DNA of 64,000 nucleotides from Mesodorylaimus sp. YZB2_4 (taxonomy: Eukaryota > Nematoda > Enoplea > Dorylaimida > Dorylaimidae): assembly GCA_030248295.1 (NCBI GenBank), contig JASANH010000123.1, positions 1-64,000 of the forward strand, given 5' to 3'. The position numbers were made by a program, and so were the translations under genes. Shown here piece by piece: positions 54,170 through 64,000 of the stretch; the stretch's first letter is position 1; the number at the start of each line of letters is the position of its first letter. A model generated the notes under the pieces. It made no database searches, was not told the DNA's origin, and saw only the letters and a list, made by a program, of their open reading frames with translations.

Positions 54170-54600
54170 GCACAAGAGCCAGCACCCTTCAGCCTTCTGC
54201 TGGGGCACCAGGAGGAAGGCTGGTGGGCGTCTCATGCAAGGTACCCCCACCCATCACCCCCGTCAGAAGGCTGATGGGAGGGGCACTGGGGATGGTGGGG
54301 GTGCCTGGCAGGAACAGAGCGGCTGATGGGACGTCTCTCCACACACCAGCCTTCTACCACCCACCACCCCAGTGTCCCCACATCGACCTTCCGATAGGGT
54401 ACCTGGCGGAAGGCTGATGGGACGGAACAGGGGGTGGCGGGTGGGGGTACCTAGCATAAGGCTGATGGGACGTCTTCCCTCCCGTCAGCCTTCTGCCAAG
54501 TACCCCGCCGCCCCAGTGCCCCTGCCAGGTGCCACCCACCACCCCCTGTCCCCCTCCCATCTGCCAGGTGCCCAGGGTCACCTTCACAATCAGCTAGGAC
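54170..54600. repeat. GC-rich minisatellite-like block
   Basis: Many direct and inverted copies of GAAGGCTGATGGGACG and GCCAGGTGCC/GGTACC-containing words, with runs of C, are packed in about 430 bp. It lies just beyond the last recognised FMR1 exon and could sit in its final intron or 3' end. Confidence 0.6.
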
Positions 54601-54974
54601 CCTCAAAGTCCTATCCTGCATTGCCAAAGCTATGGCCATTCTAAATCTGGGACATGCCCCAGCGGAGGACTGCGAAAGTGTCCAACAACCAGGTATGGGT
54701 ACGGATATCCAGGGTTCATACAAAGACCGGAAATGGTTTCCCCCAATTTTTGCAGGTTTTCCAGACATATATTCAATTTTTTCAAGTTTCCAGTTTCTTA
54801 TAACAATTTCAACTGATTTAGTGATTTCCAAGTATGGTCAAGAAGTCCACAAAAAAGCAGGTAATTTAAAATGTGACCTCCCACAGTTTTCCCCAATTAT
54901 AGCCCCAAAATTTCCCGTTTCCAGCCTTGTATGAACCCTGTATCCCTGCTTGGTCCGACCATTCAATCCCAACC

Positions 54975-57480
54975 TCACCTTCGATTCCTTTTGCGATTCG
55001 TTGGAGGCAGTATTGGAGCTTCCACCGCGAAAACCACCAGGACGGCGACGACGACCCCCGCCACGACCTCCGCGTCCACTGCCTCTACCGCGTCCGATTC
55101 CATTCTCGGGCGACGAATCGCTGTCTAAAACATACATGACCGACTCAGACACAACACCCACCTGACCCCTCCCCCCCATACCTCCATCACCGACGTGATC
55201 GGCAGTCGCATCGTCATCGTGTTGCCGACGTCCACGAGGCAAAGTCGACGAACGAAATCCGCCATCTTCTTCTCCAAACTTTTCACGACCACCGCCTCGT
55301 CCACTTCCTAATTAAAGAAAAATTACACTTTTTTATCCACCACAAAAACCCTCTTGCATACCAAAACCACCTTCGCCTCCGAATCGCCCGCCGTGACCAC
55401 CGAATCCACCGCCTCTACCGCCAAATCCACCGCGACCGCCACGAAATCCACCGCCTCGATGATTGCCGCGCGGCGCACCACTACTCGGCAAGAAACCACC
55501 CATACCCCTCGTGTCGGCATCGCTATTGTATCCACTGAAAATATGTAATCCTATCTTTTTCTACAACTAAAAACATCAACTCTTACCGTTCTCCGCGCGG
55601 ACGACTCGGATAAACGCCGATGGGCGGACTCGAAGCACCGCGACTATTCGTGTACAATTGACGACTAAGTTCTTGAGTTTCCACACGCAACGTTTCCATT
55701 TCTTTCAAATGACGAATATGATATTCCAATAAAAATTTCGCATTACTTATACTTTCCGTCGTTCCGATGAAAATAAAAGGCACATTTCCATCCAAGTTTC
55801 CCTGAAATACAAAAAAATTAATCTTCCACCACAAAAAGCCCCCATTTTCCACTCACCTCGCCACGATGGTCGGCCTCTTGACCAGTCGGATGTTGATCAC
55901 CTTCGATTTTAACTCGTACAACGCCCGATTTATCCACAATTTCTTGAATAACTTTTCCATTTTTTCCAATCACTTTGCCAACCATATCGCGAGGAACGCA
56001 ATACGATTCTTCGGAAAATTCCAATAAATTACGAGCCTAAAAAAGTCTAAATTTTAACTAAAATCATTTCAAAAATCCCCAATTTCTTTACCTGACGAGC
56101 GGAATCAGGTGTCTCCGAGAAGACTTTGATCAAACACGGTTGGTCCTCGCCTTGTTCTTCCAATAAAATATCCACTACGCCCGGCAATCCGCGCGCTTGT
56201 CGTATATTCATACCGTTCGAACCGATCGCTAAGCCCATCAAACTGCACGGAACGTAGAATTCTTCTACGTGTGTATTTGATAAACGATTACCCTGAAAAA
56301 AAAACCTACAATTTTCATTGACCTCAACAAAACTAAACTTTTTTTAACTCACCGCACTTTCGTGACCAGAAGCTTGCAATTGTTTTCGACCTTCTTCCGC
56401 TTTTTGCATGAGAATAACTTTTTGTCGTAAATCACGAAAATACATATCGGCCAATAATTGGGCGCGACGAATACTTTGCTCGTAACAAGACTTGAAAAAA
56501 AAAATACAAAAATTATTTTAAAAACCGATAAAAATTTCTTACCGTGACCACAAGAGTCGATTTCTCTTTATCGTATTCGACGATACAATTACCAACGGCA
56601 CCGGCGAATTCATTATGCGCATTCGGTCTGTTCGAACTGAAAAAATATTCGAAACATCGATTTTACAAAATCAAGACTGAAAAATAAGTGACTTACAAAT
56701 CGTGAAGATCTTCTGGAACTGGGATTTCCGCTTTCTTAAACGTATTGACTCCATCCACAAAATTCTTATTTCGATTGAATTGACGAACTTTTTCGATGGG
56801 CACAGCATCTCGGCCGGTCGAAGTAGATGTCAAATAATCAACCAACAAAAAGTCGCCTTTCCTCGACGAGATCTTGGCCGGATACCAACCCAAATATGGT
56901 TCTTTATCGTACAGAGATTTGCCATAAACCTGAAATGAAAATACTGCAAAATAGTATCAGAAAATCAAGTTTTAAAATCTTACTTCAACCAAATCGCCAT
57001 CTTTGAAGCTCGGTTTCCCGTTGGCGAGTGCAGTGGAAGCCAATCGCAAAACGTTGAACGGAACGACTTTCGAAGGCAGATTGCTAAAATTAAATAAAAC
57101 GAACTGTTAAAACTCCCGGTGCTTTGCCTCCGGCATACGTTCAAACATTTTTGCACCAAGATTGAAAAAAATACGTTTCTCTCGACTGACAGCCCCGGTG
57201 GGTGGAAATATATTTTCAGACCACGATTAACTCAGGCTTTCCGTCCAAAACACAGGTTTTAAGCATGCAAGCAATGAAATTATGCAAGCATTGTGTTAAC
57301 ATATGCAAATTTCACTCACTCGATTTCGTAGGCCACCAACGCACCATCCGGGCTAATCGATTGAATAAAGCCCTGAAACATTGAAAAATCGATTTCAATA
57401 AAATTCGTTACGGAAATACATAGAATTGAGCAATTCACCTTTAAATAAGCCCCATTATCAGCTTGAATTTCCACTTCCAT
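54975..57480 (-). CDS. fmr1: FMRP/FXR family RNA-binding protein
   Basis: Exons from the ATG at 57,480: 57,480-57,439, 57,372-57,320, 57,083-56,984, 56,939-56,697, 56,636-56,543, 56,490-56,353, 56,292-56,092, 56,036-55,857, 55,801-55,587, 55,534-55,362, then 55,307 downward. They encode paired N-terminal Agenet/Tudor domains ([30 protein letters not shown]). KH1 has [20 protein letters not shown] and KH2 has [20 protein letters not shown] then [11 protein letters not shown]. An FMRP-type [20 protein letters not shown] block and an RGG-box tail ([20 protein letters not shown]) follow. FMRP binds mRNA and polysomes to restrain translation, notably in neurons. The 3' end is unsure: RGG-type coding is open to about 54,975 ([11 protein letters not shown] before a GTGAGG donor) and a last exon was not found. 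Confidence 0.93.
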
Positions 57481-57754
57481 TATTGACCGTCTTTGATTTC
57501 TGACCGTCCTGCTAAAAATTAATGAATTCTGAGTTAAATATTCGAAAAAACCAAACCAACTTACAATTTCTTAAGTTACAATCGAAGTCAAGAAACTGAA
57601 TTGACACTTTTTTTGAAGCATACAGAGAGGAAACTGGCGAGAATTAACAACAAAACTCCAGTCGTTCAATTTTTTTTTTTTATTTTCTCGTCTTTTTTCT
57701 CGCGCGCACATTAACAAGTCAAACCTAACGTAAGCAGTAAAACCTGAAGATCAA

Positions 57755-57790
57755 GCGGGAAATTTAAGAAGACAGACAAAAAGCGGGAAA
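57755..57790 (-). promoter_or_regulatory. Paired E2F-like motifs upstream of FMR1
   Basis: Two copies of AAGCGGGAAATTTAA lie with cores at 57,755-57,762 and 57,783-57,790, 28 bp apart and about 275-310 bp upstream of the FMR1 start codon. A promoter role is inferred from position and from the E2F-like core. Confidence 0.35.
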
Positions 57791-58068
57791 TTTAAAAATG
57801 TGGACGGAAGCGACCCAATCAGAAGACGATGAAGACAATCAACAAATGAAGCAAAAAAACCAAGTTTATTCGCACTGTATCCAGTTATAGAATAATCAAA
57901 GAATTGATAAAATTCATAAGTATTTGCAGCACACACCTTTAAAGCCTAGACTGAACTATTGCCATACGACCACTTGCAAGTCCTAAGTGACACGGCCCTG
58001 TGAAGGAATGCACAGACAGGAATGGGCCTAAGCTAGTCAACTCGTCCTAATAACACCGACCACCATCT

Positions 58069-61000
58069 TCAATCCTCGCCTGCCAATTTCTTGTCCAAAT
58101 CTTGCCTGATGGCATCCAGGAATTCTTCGGTGTGCAGGTACATGCCTTCTTTGACACTGCAAGGCAAAGGGTCCGAGGAAGCAGAAATCCAATGACACGG
58201 TCCAGACAGAGAAAGACTCGAGTCACAAATCAAAAACATGTGGACTAAGTGGGGGTCGAACCCGCAGCCTTTATGCTAGCCATAACTTTGCCTGTGTTCT
58301 GCCTGACACTCGAAACATGGCCAGAGGGATCTGTCATCCCAGAGGTGCGGGTTCAATACCCACTCAGGGCGTACGTTTTTGGTCCAAGGCAACTCTGGAC
58401 TAATCAGCCTGAGGGCGCACAGATGATCTGATCCAAGGCCAGTATCAGACCAGCTCTAGGCTGATCAGTCTCTGAGACCATATTTCAGATGGGAACCGCC
58501 AGATCGAGATTCCGTGCCCCCCCCCCCCAGTAACATACTTGTGCAGTCCATGCACGCACGCAGCGAGGTCCTTGGTCATCTTGCCGCTCTCGATGGTGTC
58601 CACGCAAGCCTTCTCCAACTTCTCGCTGAACCTGAACATAGGGAGGAGTAGGATGGTGTCCTCCACCCCCCCCCCCTAACTCACTTTGTCAGTGGGCCAT
58701 TGGCATCTAGCTCGGCTCGATGCATGAGTCCTCGAGTCCAGGCGAATATGCTGGCCACAGGGTTCGTGCTCGTCTTCTTGCCCTTTTCGTGCTCTCTGAA
58801 GTGTCTGGTCACAGTGCCGTGGGCCGCCTCGGCTTCGATGGTCTTGCCGTCGGGACACACCAGCACACTGGTCATGAGGCCCAGCGAGCCGTAGCCTAGA
58901 GCAACGGCCACTCCATCAGGTGACTGGTCACTATCGATCCATGCTGATCATCATTTCTACCCCAATCACCCCCCAAATGAATTCGATCGATCGAAAAGTG
59001 GTGGCTTAATCGATTGCGATCGATCAGCAGAAGTAATAATCTCGATCAATTTGTTGATCAGGGATCGATTGCAGTCAAGCAATTAGTCGTCATGACCGAG
59101 TGATCTAACGATTATACTTATGGACTGATCGACAGGCCAGAGGCTAGATCGATCATTGATTATTCATTTGTCAGATTATTGATCACTTAAGAGCTGATTT
59201 CAGGTTTGACCAGGTGTAACTCGGTTGATCGATCGACCAGTCGACCAATGATCTATCGATCTTGATTAAAATATATCATCATAAGATCACTCGATCATGA
59301 CGACTGAGGCATTGATTGACTGATATCGATCACTGATCAACAAAATGATTGACCGATCGAATGGCTGTTGATCAATCCTAAGATCATCTTTTTTGATCAA
59401 TTGGTAAATTGACAGTAATATCGATCACTGACCGATTGGTACCTGATTAATCCTAAGATCAATTTTATAGTGATCGATAATCGATCGATTGCCAATGGTA
59501 TCGATTACTCGCCCTCCCTGGATTACCCTGAGCCACGATGTCCGACTGCACATCCCCATCGTAATTCTTGCAAGCCCAAATGAATCCGCCACTAGACTTT
59601 AACACTTGCGCCACCATGTCATCGATCAATCGATGCTCGTACCAAATTTTCAAATCATCAAATTTCTGTTTATATTCTTTTTCAAAAATTTCTTCGAAAA
59701 TATCTTTGAATCGGCCATCGTATCGTTTGAGAATTGTGTTCTTTGTGCTCATGTACATTGGCCATTTCTTCATCAGTGCATATTCGAAGCAACTGTAGGC
59801 GAAACCACGAATGGCCTGAAAGGGTGCAGGTTGTGCTGCACCCGCGTCGCGGCCTAGCCGTTTAGGCGGCTGCCTCTCATGCTTACAGAGGAAAGTTCGA
59901 CTCCCGCCAGGGTCAAAAATTGTTGTCGATTTGTTAGTTTCTTAGCCCTCGAGTGCATGACGACTGCAAAGACGCCTCAACCAAAAAACCTGGTCCAACC
60001 GGGAGTCGAACCCTGACCCCTGGGGCCCAATTTTTCGCTTTCCTGTTTCTACTTTACAAAAACCGTAAAGCCTATTTTACGGGTCTGGAGCAACGCAAAA
60101 TTTGAATTTCCCGCTGCAAGCTGCTTATGACAGTTTTATATGACAAGCTCCTCACTTCGTGCGCAGCCTTTTTTTGAAAAGTTTTGCGGAATTGCAATAA
60201 TTTCTGGCCATGTTTTGGAAGGAAACGCCATTAATCAGGAAAACTGGCAACAGAAAATTTCTGTTGCTACAACTCGCTCAAGCAGTGAGGGACTTTTCGT
60301 CCATAAAAAATTGTCATTGGTGGTTTGCAGCGGGAAATTCAAATTTGAGAATGTGCGAAGCCTGTGAAATGGTGTATAGGTATGCACAGCTCCAGCGAAC
60401 TTGCAAATTGTGTTCCATATCATTTTTGTGTCAGCCCATGCCCTCACCTCGTCCGTATTGTACATGCCTAAAGCCACCCCGCCGCCATTCTTGAAGTGAT
60501 ATACTTCGTGCTTGAATGGTGCAGAACCATCGTCGGGTTTGAACATCATTTGGAGTCTGCCATCTCGATCGACAACAAAATCCGTTGCTTCGTACTAAAT
60601 ATCAATCATGATGCAATCGGCAACATAATTTGCATGACACCTTTTCTGAAACCAACTTTTACCCCAGGGGCAGGTTGAGGCTTTCCAGTGCCACAGTACT
60701 AGCTGGACTAGTGGGCCAATCCCCAAGGGTAGGGGAGCGACATTTGTTGACCGGGTATAGCCATGTTGACCGGCATTGCCACACTACTGGCGGGTAAAAG
60801 TGAGTTTCAGATGTGGCCAGTAACCTGATCTCCGAATGCGTGTCGTCCGATGATGATGGCCTCCTTCCAGCCGGGCACTAATCGGGGGATGCTATTGCAA
60901 ATAATGGGCTCGCGAAAGACAGTGCCGCCCAGAATATTCCTAATCGTCCCATTCGGACTTGACCACATTTTCTTCAATTTGAATTCTAAAAAAGGCGGGA

Positions 61001-61342
61001 AAGTTGCTGGTTGATTTCACGGCCACTCGACCGACCTTTCACTCTGGCCTCGTCGGGTGTGATCGTGGCGCACTTGATTCCCACATTGTACTTTAAGATG
61101 GCTCGCGCCGCGTCCGTGGTCACATTGTCCTCGGTCTTGTCCCGATTCGGCAGGCCCAAATCGAAATATTCCATTTTCAGATCCAAATATGGCAAGATCA
61201 GCTGAAATGAGGGAGCCTGCGTGGTACTCCAATTAGGATTCCTGTGGTCGAACCTTTTTCTTAATTTGATCCCATATGATTCTCGTCATTTCATCACCGT
61301 CCATGTCCACAACTGGGTTCTTCACTTTGATTTTTGGTGGGC
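58069..61342 (-). CDS. idh: NADP-dependent isocitrate dehydrogenase
   Basis: Eight exons: 61,342-61,254, 61,201-61,036, 60,985-60,825, 60,594-60,448, 59,815-59,527, 58,895-58,685, 58,631-58,539 and 58,156-58,069. They give about 414 residues in one frame ending at TGA. Recognised blocks are [47 protein letters not shown] (substrate-binding Ser/Asn/Arg), RLVPGW...[25 protein letters not shown] with metal-ligand Asp, [17 protein letters not shown], and [19 protein letters not shown] plus a [20 protein letters not shown]-site region. The enzyme oxidises isocitrate to 2-oxoglutarate, making [17 protein letters not shown] resembles the mitochondrial IDH2 type. The sequence starts GPPKIKVKN without an initiator Met, so an upstream exon is required. 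Introns carry a MITE, SINEs and TGATCA repeats. Confidence 0.95.
58240..58400. repeat. Inverted tRNA-like heads in an IDH intron
   Basis: A B-box-like GGGGGTCGAACCCGC in inverse (58,250-58,264) and another in direct orientation (GTGCGGGTTCAATACCCAC, about 58,345-58,363) lie 90 bp apart in opposite directions. This suggests two SINE heads or one palindromic insertion. Confidence 0.45.
58920..59500. repeat. TGATCA-rich cryptic repeat in an IDH intron
   Basis: Nearly all of the 631-bp intron is made of GATC, ATCGAT and TTGATCA words, as in the WDR5 and JTB introns. No clear long unit was detected by eye. Confidence 0.75.
59840..60040. repeat. tRNA-like SINE pieces in an IDH intron
   Basis: On the plus strand, GCCTAGCCGTTTAGGCGGC (A-box) and AAGTTCGACTCCCGCC (B-box) lie at 59,848-59,910. 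An inverted B-box (GGGAGTCGAACCCTG) is at about 60,001-60,015. Acceptor arms do not pair, so this is not a tRNA gene. Confidence 0.5.
60100..60150 (+). repeat. Short dispersed repeat (GAATTTCCCGC ... GCTTATGACAG)
   Basis: One of at least four copies combining TGAATTTCCCGC with CTGCTTATGACAGTT about 15 bp downstream. The others are at about 41,227 (diverged), 43,948 and 63,207. Confidence 0.6.
60646..60810. mobile_element. CTGAAACT-type MITE in an IDH intron
   Basis: It begins CTGAAACCAACTTTTACCCC and ends GGGTAAAAGTGAGTTTCAG, an inverted pair. It fills most of the intron between the exons ending at 60,594 and 60,825. It is related to the array at 61.69-62.21 kb. Confidence 0.75.
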
Positions 61343-61389
61343 CTGCAAACATGGAACCTCGTGCACTCGACTTTTAGCAAAACCAAAAC

Positions 61390-61500
61390 ATTTTACCCAG
61401 CCGGGAGTCGAACCCTGTCGGCGACCCACAAAGCAGAACACACAATTCAAAAACAATTTACCCGGCCGGGAGTCGAAATCCAAAGGCAGGACCCAGCCAC
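61390..61500 (-). repeat. Duplicated tRNA-like B-box head
   Basis: CCGGGAGTCGAACCCTG (about 61,400-61,416) and CCGGGAGTCGAAATCC (about 61,464-61,479) occur as a 64-bp-spaced pair in inverse orientation, upstream of the first recognised IDH exon. Confidence 0.5.
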
Positions 61501-61689
61501 CGAACTGACTTACTGGTTGCGAACAGTCTGCATTCCCCATCTCGACCCCGCCCAATCCTGGCCATCGACGACCAAACACGAAACCACCATCGAGTGCCGC
61601 CAATCGCAGCCATTTCTGCAATGAATCACACTCGATCGGATAATACGAACCTGCAAGCAAACCAGTTGCCATGACAACAACCATCATCC

Positions 61690-62208
61690 AAAACTCACTT
61701 TTATCCTCAGAGCAGGTAATGTGGCGCATCATATCAAATCAGATCCCCTACCGACAACCCGCCACATTACCTGCTGGTAAAATACAGTTTCAGATGCAAT
61801 GGCAACTCTGTTCTCAAACTAACTTTTACCCTCAGAGCAGGCAATGTGGCGCATCACATCAAATAAATCCCCACCCGACAACCTCCACATTACCTGCTAG
61901 TAAAATACATTTTCAGACACCGACTCTCTGATTTTCCTACAAATATTTCATCCCAGCACACATTCGCGGGACCTTGCCATGTAATCCACCCATCTGAAAC
62001 TGACTTTTACCCTCAGCTTAGGGAGTGTGGCACATCGAATCGAATCGAATCACCGCCACATTACCTGCTGGTAAAATACAGTTTCAGATGCAATGGCAAC
62101 TGCCCTCTCAAACTAACTTTTACCCTCGGATCAGGCAATGTGGCGCGTCACATCTAATCCCCCACCGACAACCCGCCACATTACCTGCTGGTAAAATACA
62201 GTTTCAGG
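61690..62208. mobile_element. Array of four CTGAAACT-type MITE copies
   Basis: Units at about 61,692-61,793, 61,817-61,916, 61,994-62,088 and 62,110-62,208 each have inverted ends. The left end is (CTG)AAACTGACTTTTACCC and the right end is GGTAAAATACAGTTTCAG, with a GCAGGTAATGTGGCG extension on both sides. Units 1-2 and 3-4 are joined by the same ATGCAATGGCAACT spacer, so a pair was duplicated. Confidence 0.8.
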
Positions 62209-62389
62209 TACCTACTCCCACGGACTCATTTTCCCAACATTATCCAAGCCCACTAGACGAAAACGTTCTCAAAACCAAAAAAAATTTCACTTTCCTCCCA
62301 TGAAAACTATTCCTTCCTCCCTCCTCTCCAAGTAAGGCCTCGACTAGCTGTCTTCTCGAGTGAGGCAAACACTTTTACAAGCCAGGCTC

Positions 62390-62480
62390 TCTCCTCCCGA
62401 ATCGACCCGCTAGGCAGCGCGCGGGACGGAAATGGCCGCCCGCCCAGCTTCCTATTGATCAGACGACTAATCGCACTCAT
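62390..62480 (-). CDS. Candidate first exon of IDH (mitochondrial presequence-like)
   Basis: From the ATG at 62,480 the frame reads MSAISRLINRKLGGRPFPSR, rich in Arg and hydroxylated residues with no acidic residue. This is as expected of a mitochondrial targeting peptide and lies on the same strand upstream of the Met-less IDH exon. I could not find a donor that joins to the 61,342 acceptor in phase, so an extra small exon would be needed. It may be a chance ORF. Confidence 0.25.
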
Positions 62481-62519
62481 ACTCCCCCCCCTACTGTAAC
62501 CGCTCCCGCCAAACACATA

Positions 62520-63683
62520 TTAAGCATGCTCCCATAACAATAGGCCATTAGATAAGTAATACACGAAAAATGCAGTCGCAGGGAATAAACCTCACGAATC
62601 CAAAAGAAATATGCAGAGTTATGGTTAAAAAAGTGCACAAAAATCCAATATCATAACCAAACTCGTTTTTCGTGTCACTCCATTTCATTAAATTCCTTCG
62701 CCTTCATCGCGTTTATTTAACGTCGGTAGCTCTAAAAAAACGAAAATTAGATTTTTTGGTATTTTCCTTCAAGGGTTCCTCAACAGACAACACATATCAC
62801 ACAACAACTCAACTAACACAACTCAACACAACAAGTTCAGACAACACATATTCTAAATTTTAATCTTGCCATTTGGGCGAGGAAAAAAGGGTCTTTTGAA
62901 TTTCCCGCCGTTTTGGATTCGAGCGGTCTGCTAGAGTGCGCGAGTCAAAATTTCTAATCGAAATGGCGTGAAATTCAACCAACAGTCAAGACTTCTGTAA
63001 CGATGCAAATAAAATCTTTGACAAATGCGCCAATTTTGTCTTTCATAAAGGCCTTACAGGAAAATTTGCAATACGTGGTGTCCTAACCTGCGAGTACGCC
63101 CTTGAAGGGCCAGAGCGGCAAAAATTTTCAGCAGATAACCATCGAAACTACGCCTCTTTCGCAGTATAAAAACTTTTCAGTCTACATACGAGTCGACAAG
63201 TCAAAAATTTGAATTCCCGCGGATTTCTCAACAAGTTCAAGCTACTTATGACAGAAAAACCATAATTTTTGCTAAAACGATGTTTTAATCCATTTTCCAC
63301 GCAAAATGGAATAATCAGGGCTTTCTTTCTGGTAAGAAAATTGAACTAGTTCACCAATGAGAAATCCGCGCCGCGCGAATTCAAATCTTCAATTTTCCCG
63401 GTGTTTCCCGAACTTCAAGGACGGAGTACACAATAGATTTGAATATTGAAAAAATAATATGTCATTCAGACTCAGCACGTTTTATGCGGGTAGCCAAAAT
63501 TCTAGACCTCCAGCACCTCGGCGAAAAAGTCGAAGGGAGCCGTTGGAGCACGGGAATTTCGACTTCTTAGAATTAAGATAGCGATCCAAACTTTTGGCTA
63601 CCCACTAAAAGCTTGATGCTGCATCTTCATATGATATTCCTTTTTTCAATATTCCGACATCATAGAGTGTACTTCGGCTAGTT
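62520..63683. other. Intergenic stretch
   Basis: AT-rich. It contains GAATTTCCCGCC at about 62,898-62,909, a related GAATTCCCGCGG near 63,211 and a TTTTCCCGG near 63,395. No gene is supported. Confidence 0.5.
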
Positions 63684-63722
63684 TCATAGCATCCAGGCCA
63701 AACCACGCCCGCCAATTCCTAC

Positions 63723-64000
63723 CCGTCCATAATCGCGATCACGATCGCCACGGTCGCCATAATCCCGATCTCGATCCCGTTCGCGATAACGATCGTATTC
63801 GCGCGGTGCTGGTGGATAAGGTGGCGAACGAGCACCAGCTCCCGGAATCGATGGTTTCACAAAACGACCTTCCTGATCGCGCACCACTCCGGCCGGATCG
63901 ACCGTCAATCGACGACCCAACGACGATACCAATTTTTGCAAACAGCCGTGACGAGCATCGCGCGCATCGCCCGTACGTTCGAAATTCACATAAGCGATAC
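63723..64000 (-). CDS. RRM protein, partial (possibly RBM15/spenito-like)
   Basis: The exon enters from beyond the window's right edge with IAYVNFERTGDARDARHGCL, an RNP1-type strand followed by the last RRM helix. It continues through GRRLTVDP, DQEGRFVKPSIPGAGARSPP and an alternating Asp/Arg/Tyr stretch (EYDRYRERDRDRDYGDRGDR), ending at a probable donor GTAGGAATT at 63,722. An RRM followed by a Tyr/Arg/Asp-rich linker and the (V/F)xF..xxDAR.A+ pattern recalls the first RRM of spenito/RBM15 proteins, but other RRM proteins with RD repeats are possible. Confidence 0.5.

Noticed and set aside
54154-54587. Pro/Gly-rich ORFs on both strands at 54.2-54.6 kb
   Set aside because: They are translations of a GC-rich minisatellite-like block, open in several frames for compositional reasons.
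59845-59915. Possible tRNA gene
   Set aside because: A- and B-box-like elements are present but the acceptor stem does not pair, and the same head recurs elsewhere as part of SINEs.

Overview
This is an animal nuclear genome window. Its conserved genes are split by many introns of roughly 40-70 bp with GT...AG ends and a strong TTTTCAG or TTTCAG acceptor. It carries animal gene families (WDR5, JTB, FMRP, NADP-isocitrate dehydrogenase) and animal-type transposons (BEL/Pao, Ty3/gypsy, L1/Tx1-type LINE, mariner, THAP-DDE, tRNA-derived SINEs, MITEs). The short introns, the acceptor consensus and the small secreted TIL-type cysteine-rich proteins suggest a compact ecdysozoan genome, nematode-like or tardigrade-like. 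I cannot fix the phylum, and an FMRP gene argues against a Caenorhabditis-like nematode.

Layout. 1-9 kb: dispersed repeats, one unrecognised ORF, and two adjacent minus-strand gene remnants (3.06-6.47 kb): a Cys-rich single-pass membrane protein and a downstream intracellular-looking reading frame, both broken by frameshifts. 8.9-16.7 kb: a transposase scrap, then a THAP-DDE DNA transposon (about 10.08-16.44 kb) interrupted by a self-inverted BEL/Pao element (10,258-14,420) flanked by the 5-bp duplication CTCTG. 17-18.3 kb: a decayed peptidase-M60-like gene. 18.3-28.9 kb: repeat desert with SINEs, a mariner relic, two foldback elements and a broken LINE.

28,871-36,248: a complete, very young Ty3/gypsy retrotransposon on the minus strand. 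Its 182-bp LTRs look identical, the target duplication is CTGT, and its 1410-residue Pol ends in a PWWP domain behind the integrase. This is the most notable object in the window.

37-48.6 kb: a cluster of small secreted or membrane protein genes and duplicates. It holds a vWA-like secreted protein, several TIL inhibitor-like genes, their pseudogenes and promoter-containing fragments, and an inverted duplication around a small membrane protein.

48.7-64 kb: the conserved housekeeping block. WDR5 (+) converges on JTB (-), followed on the minus strand by an FMR1/FXR gene, NADP-IDH and the edge of an RRM gene. Introns and flanks here are filled with TGATCA-rich cryptic repeats, a CTGAAACT-ended MITE family, SINEs and a strongly over-represented E2F-like motif (GCGGGAAATTCAAA).

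WDR5 is a chromatin methylation scaffold and FMRP an RNA-binding translation regulator. I see no operon-like functional link among the conserved genes. Many non-conserved genes carry single-base disruptions, while WDR5, JTB, FMR1, IDH and the gypsy pol are clean, so decay rather than general assembly error is the simpler reading.
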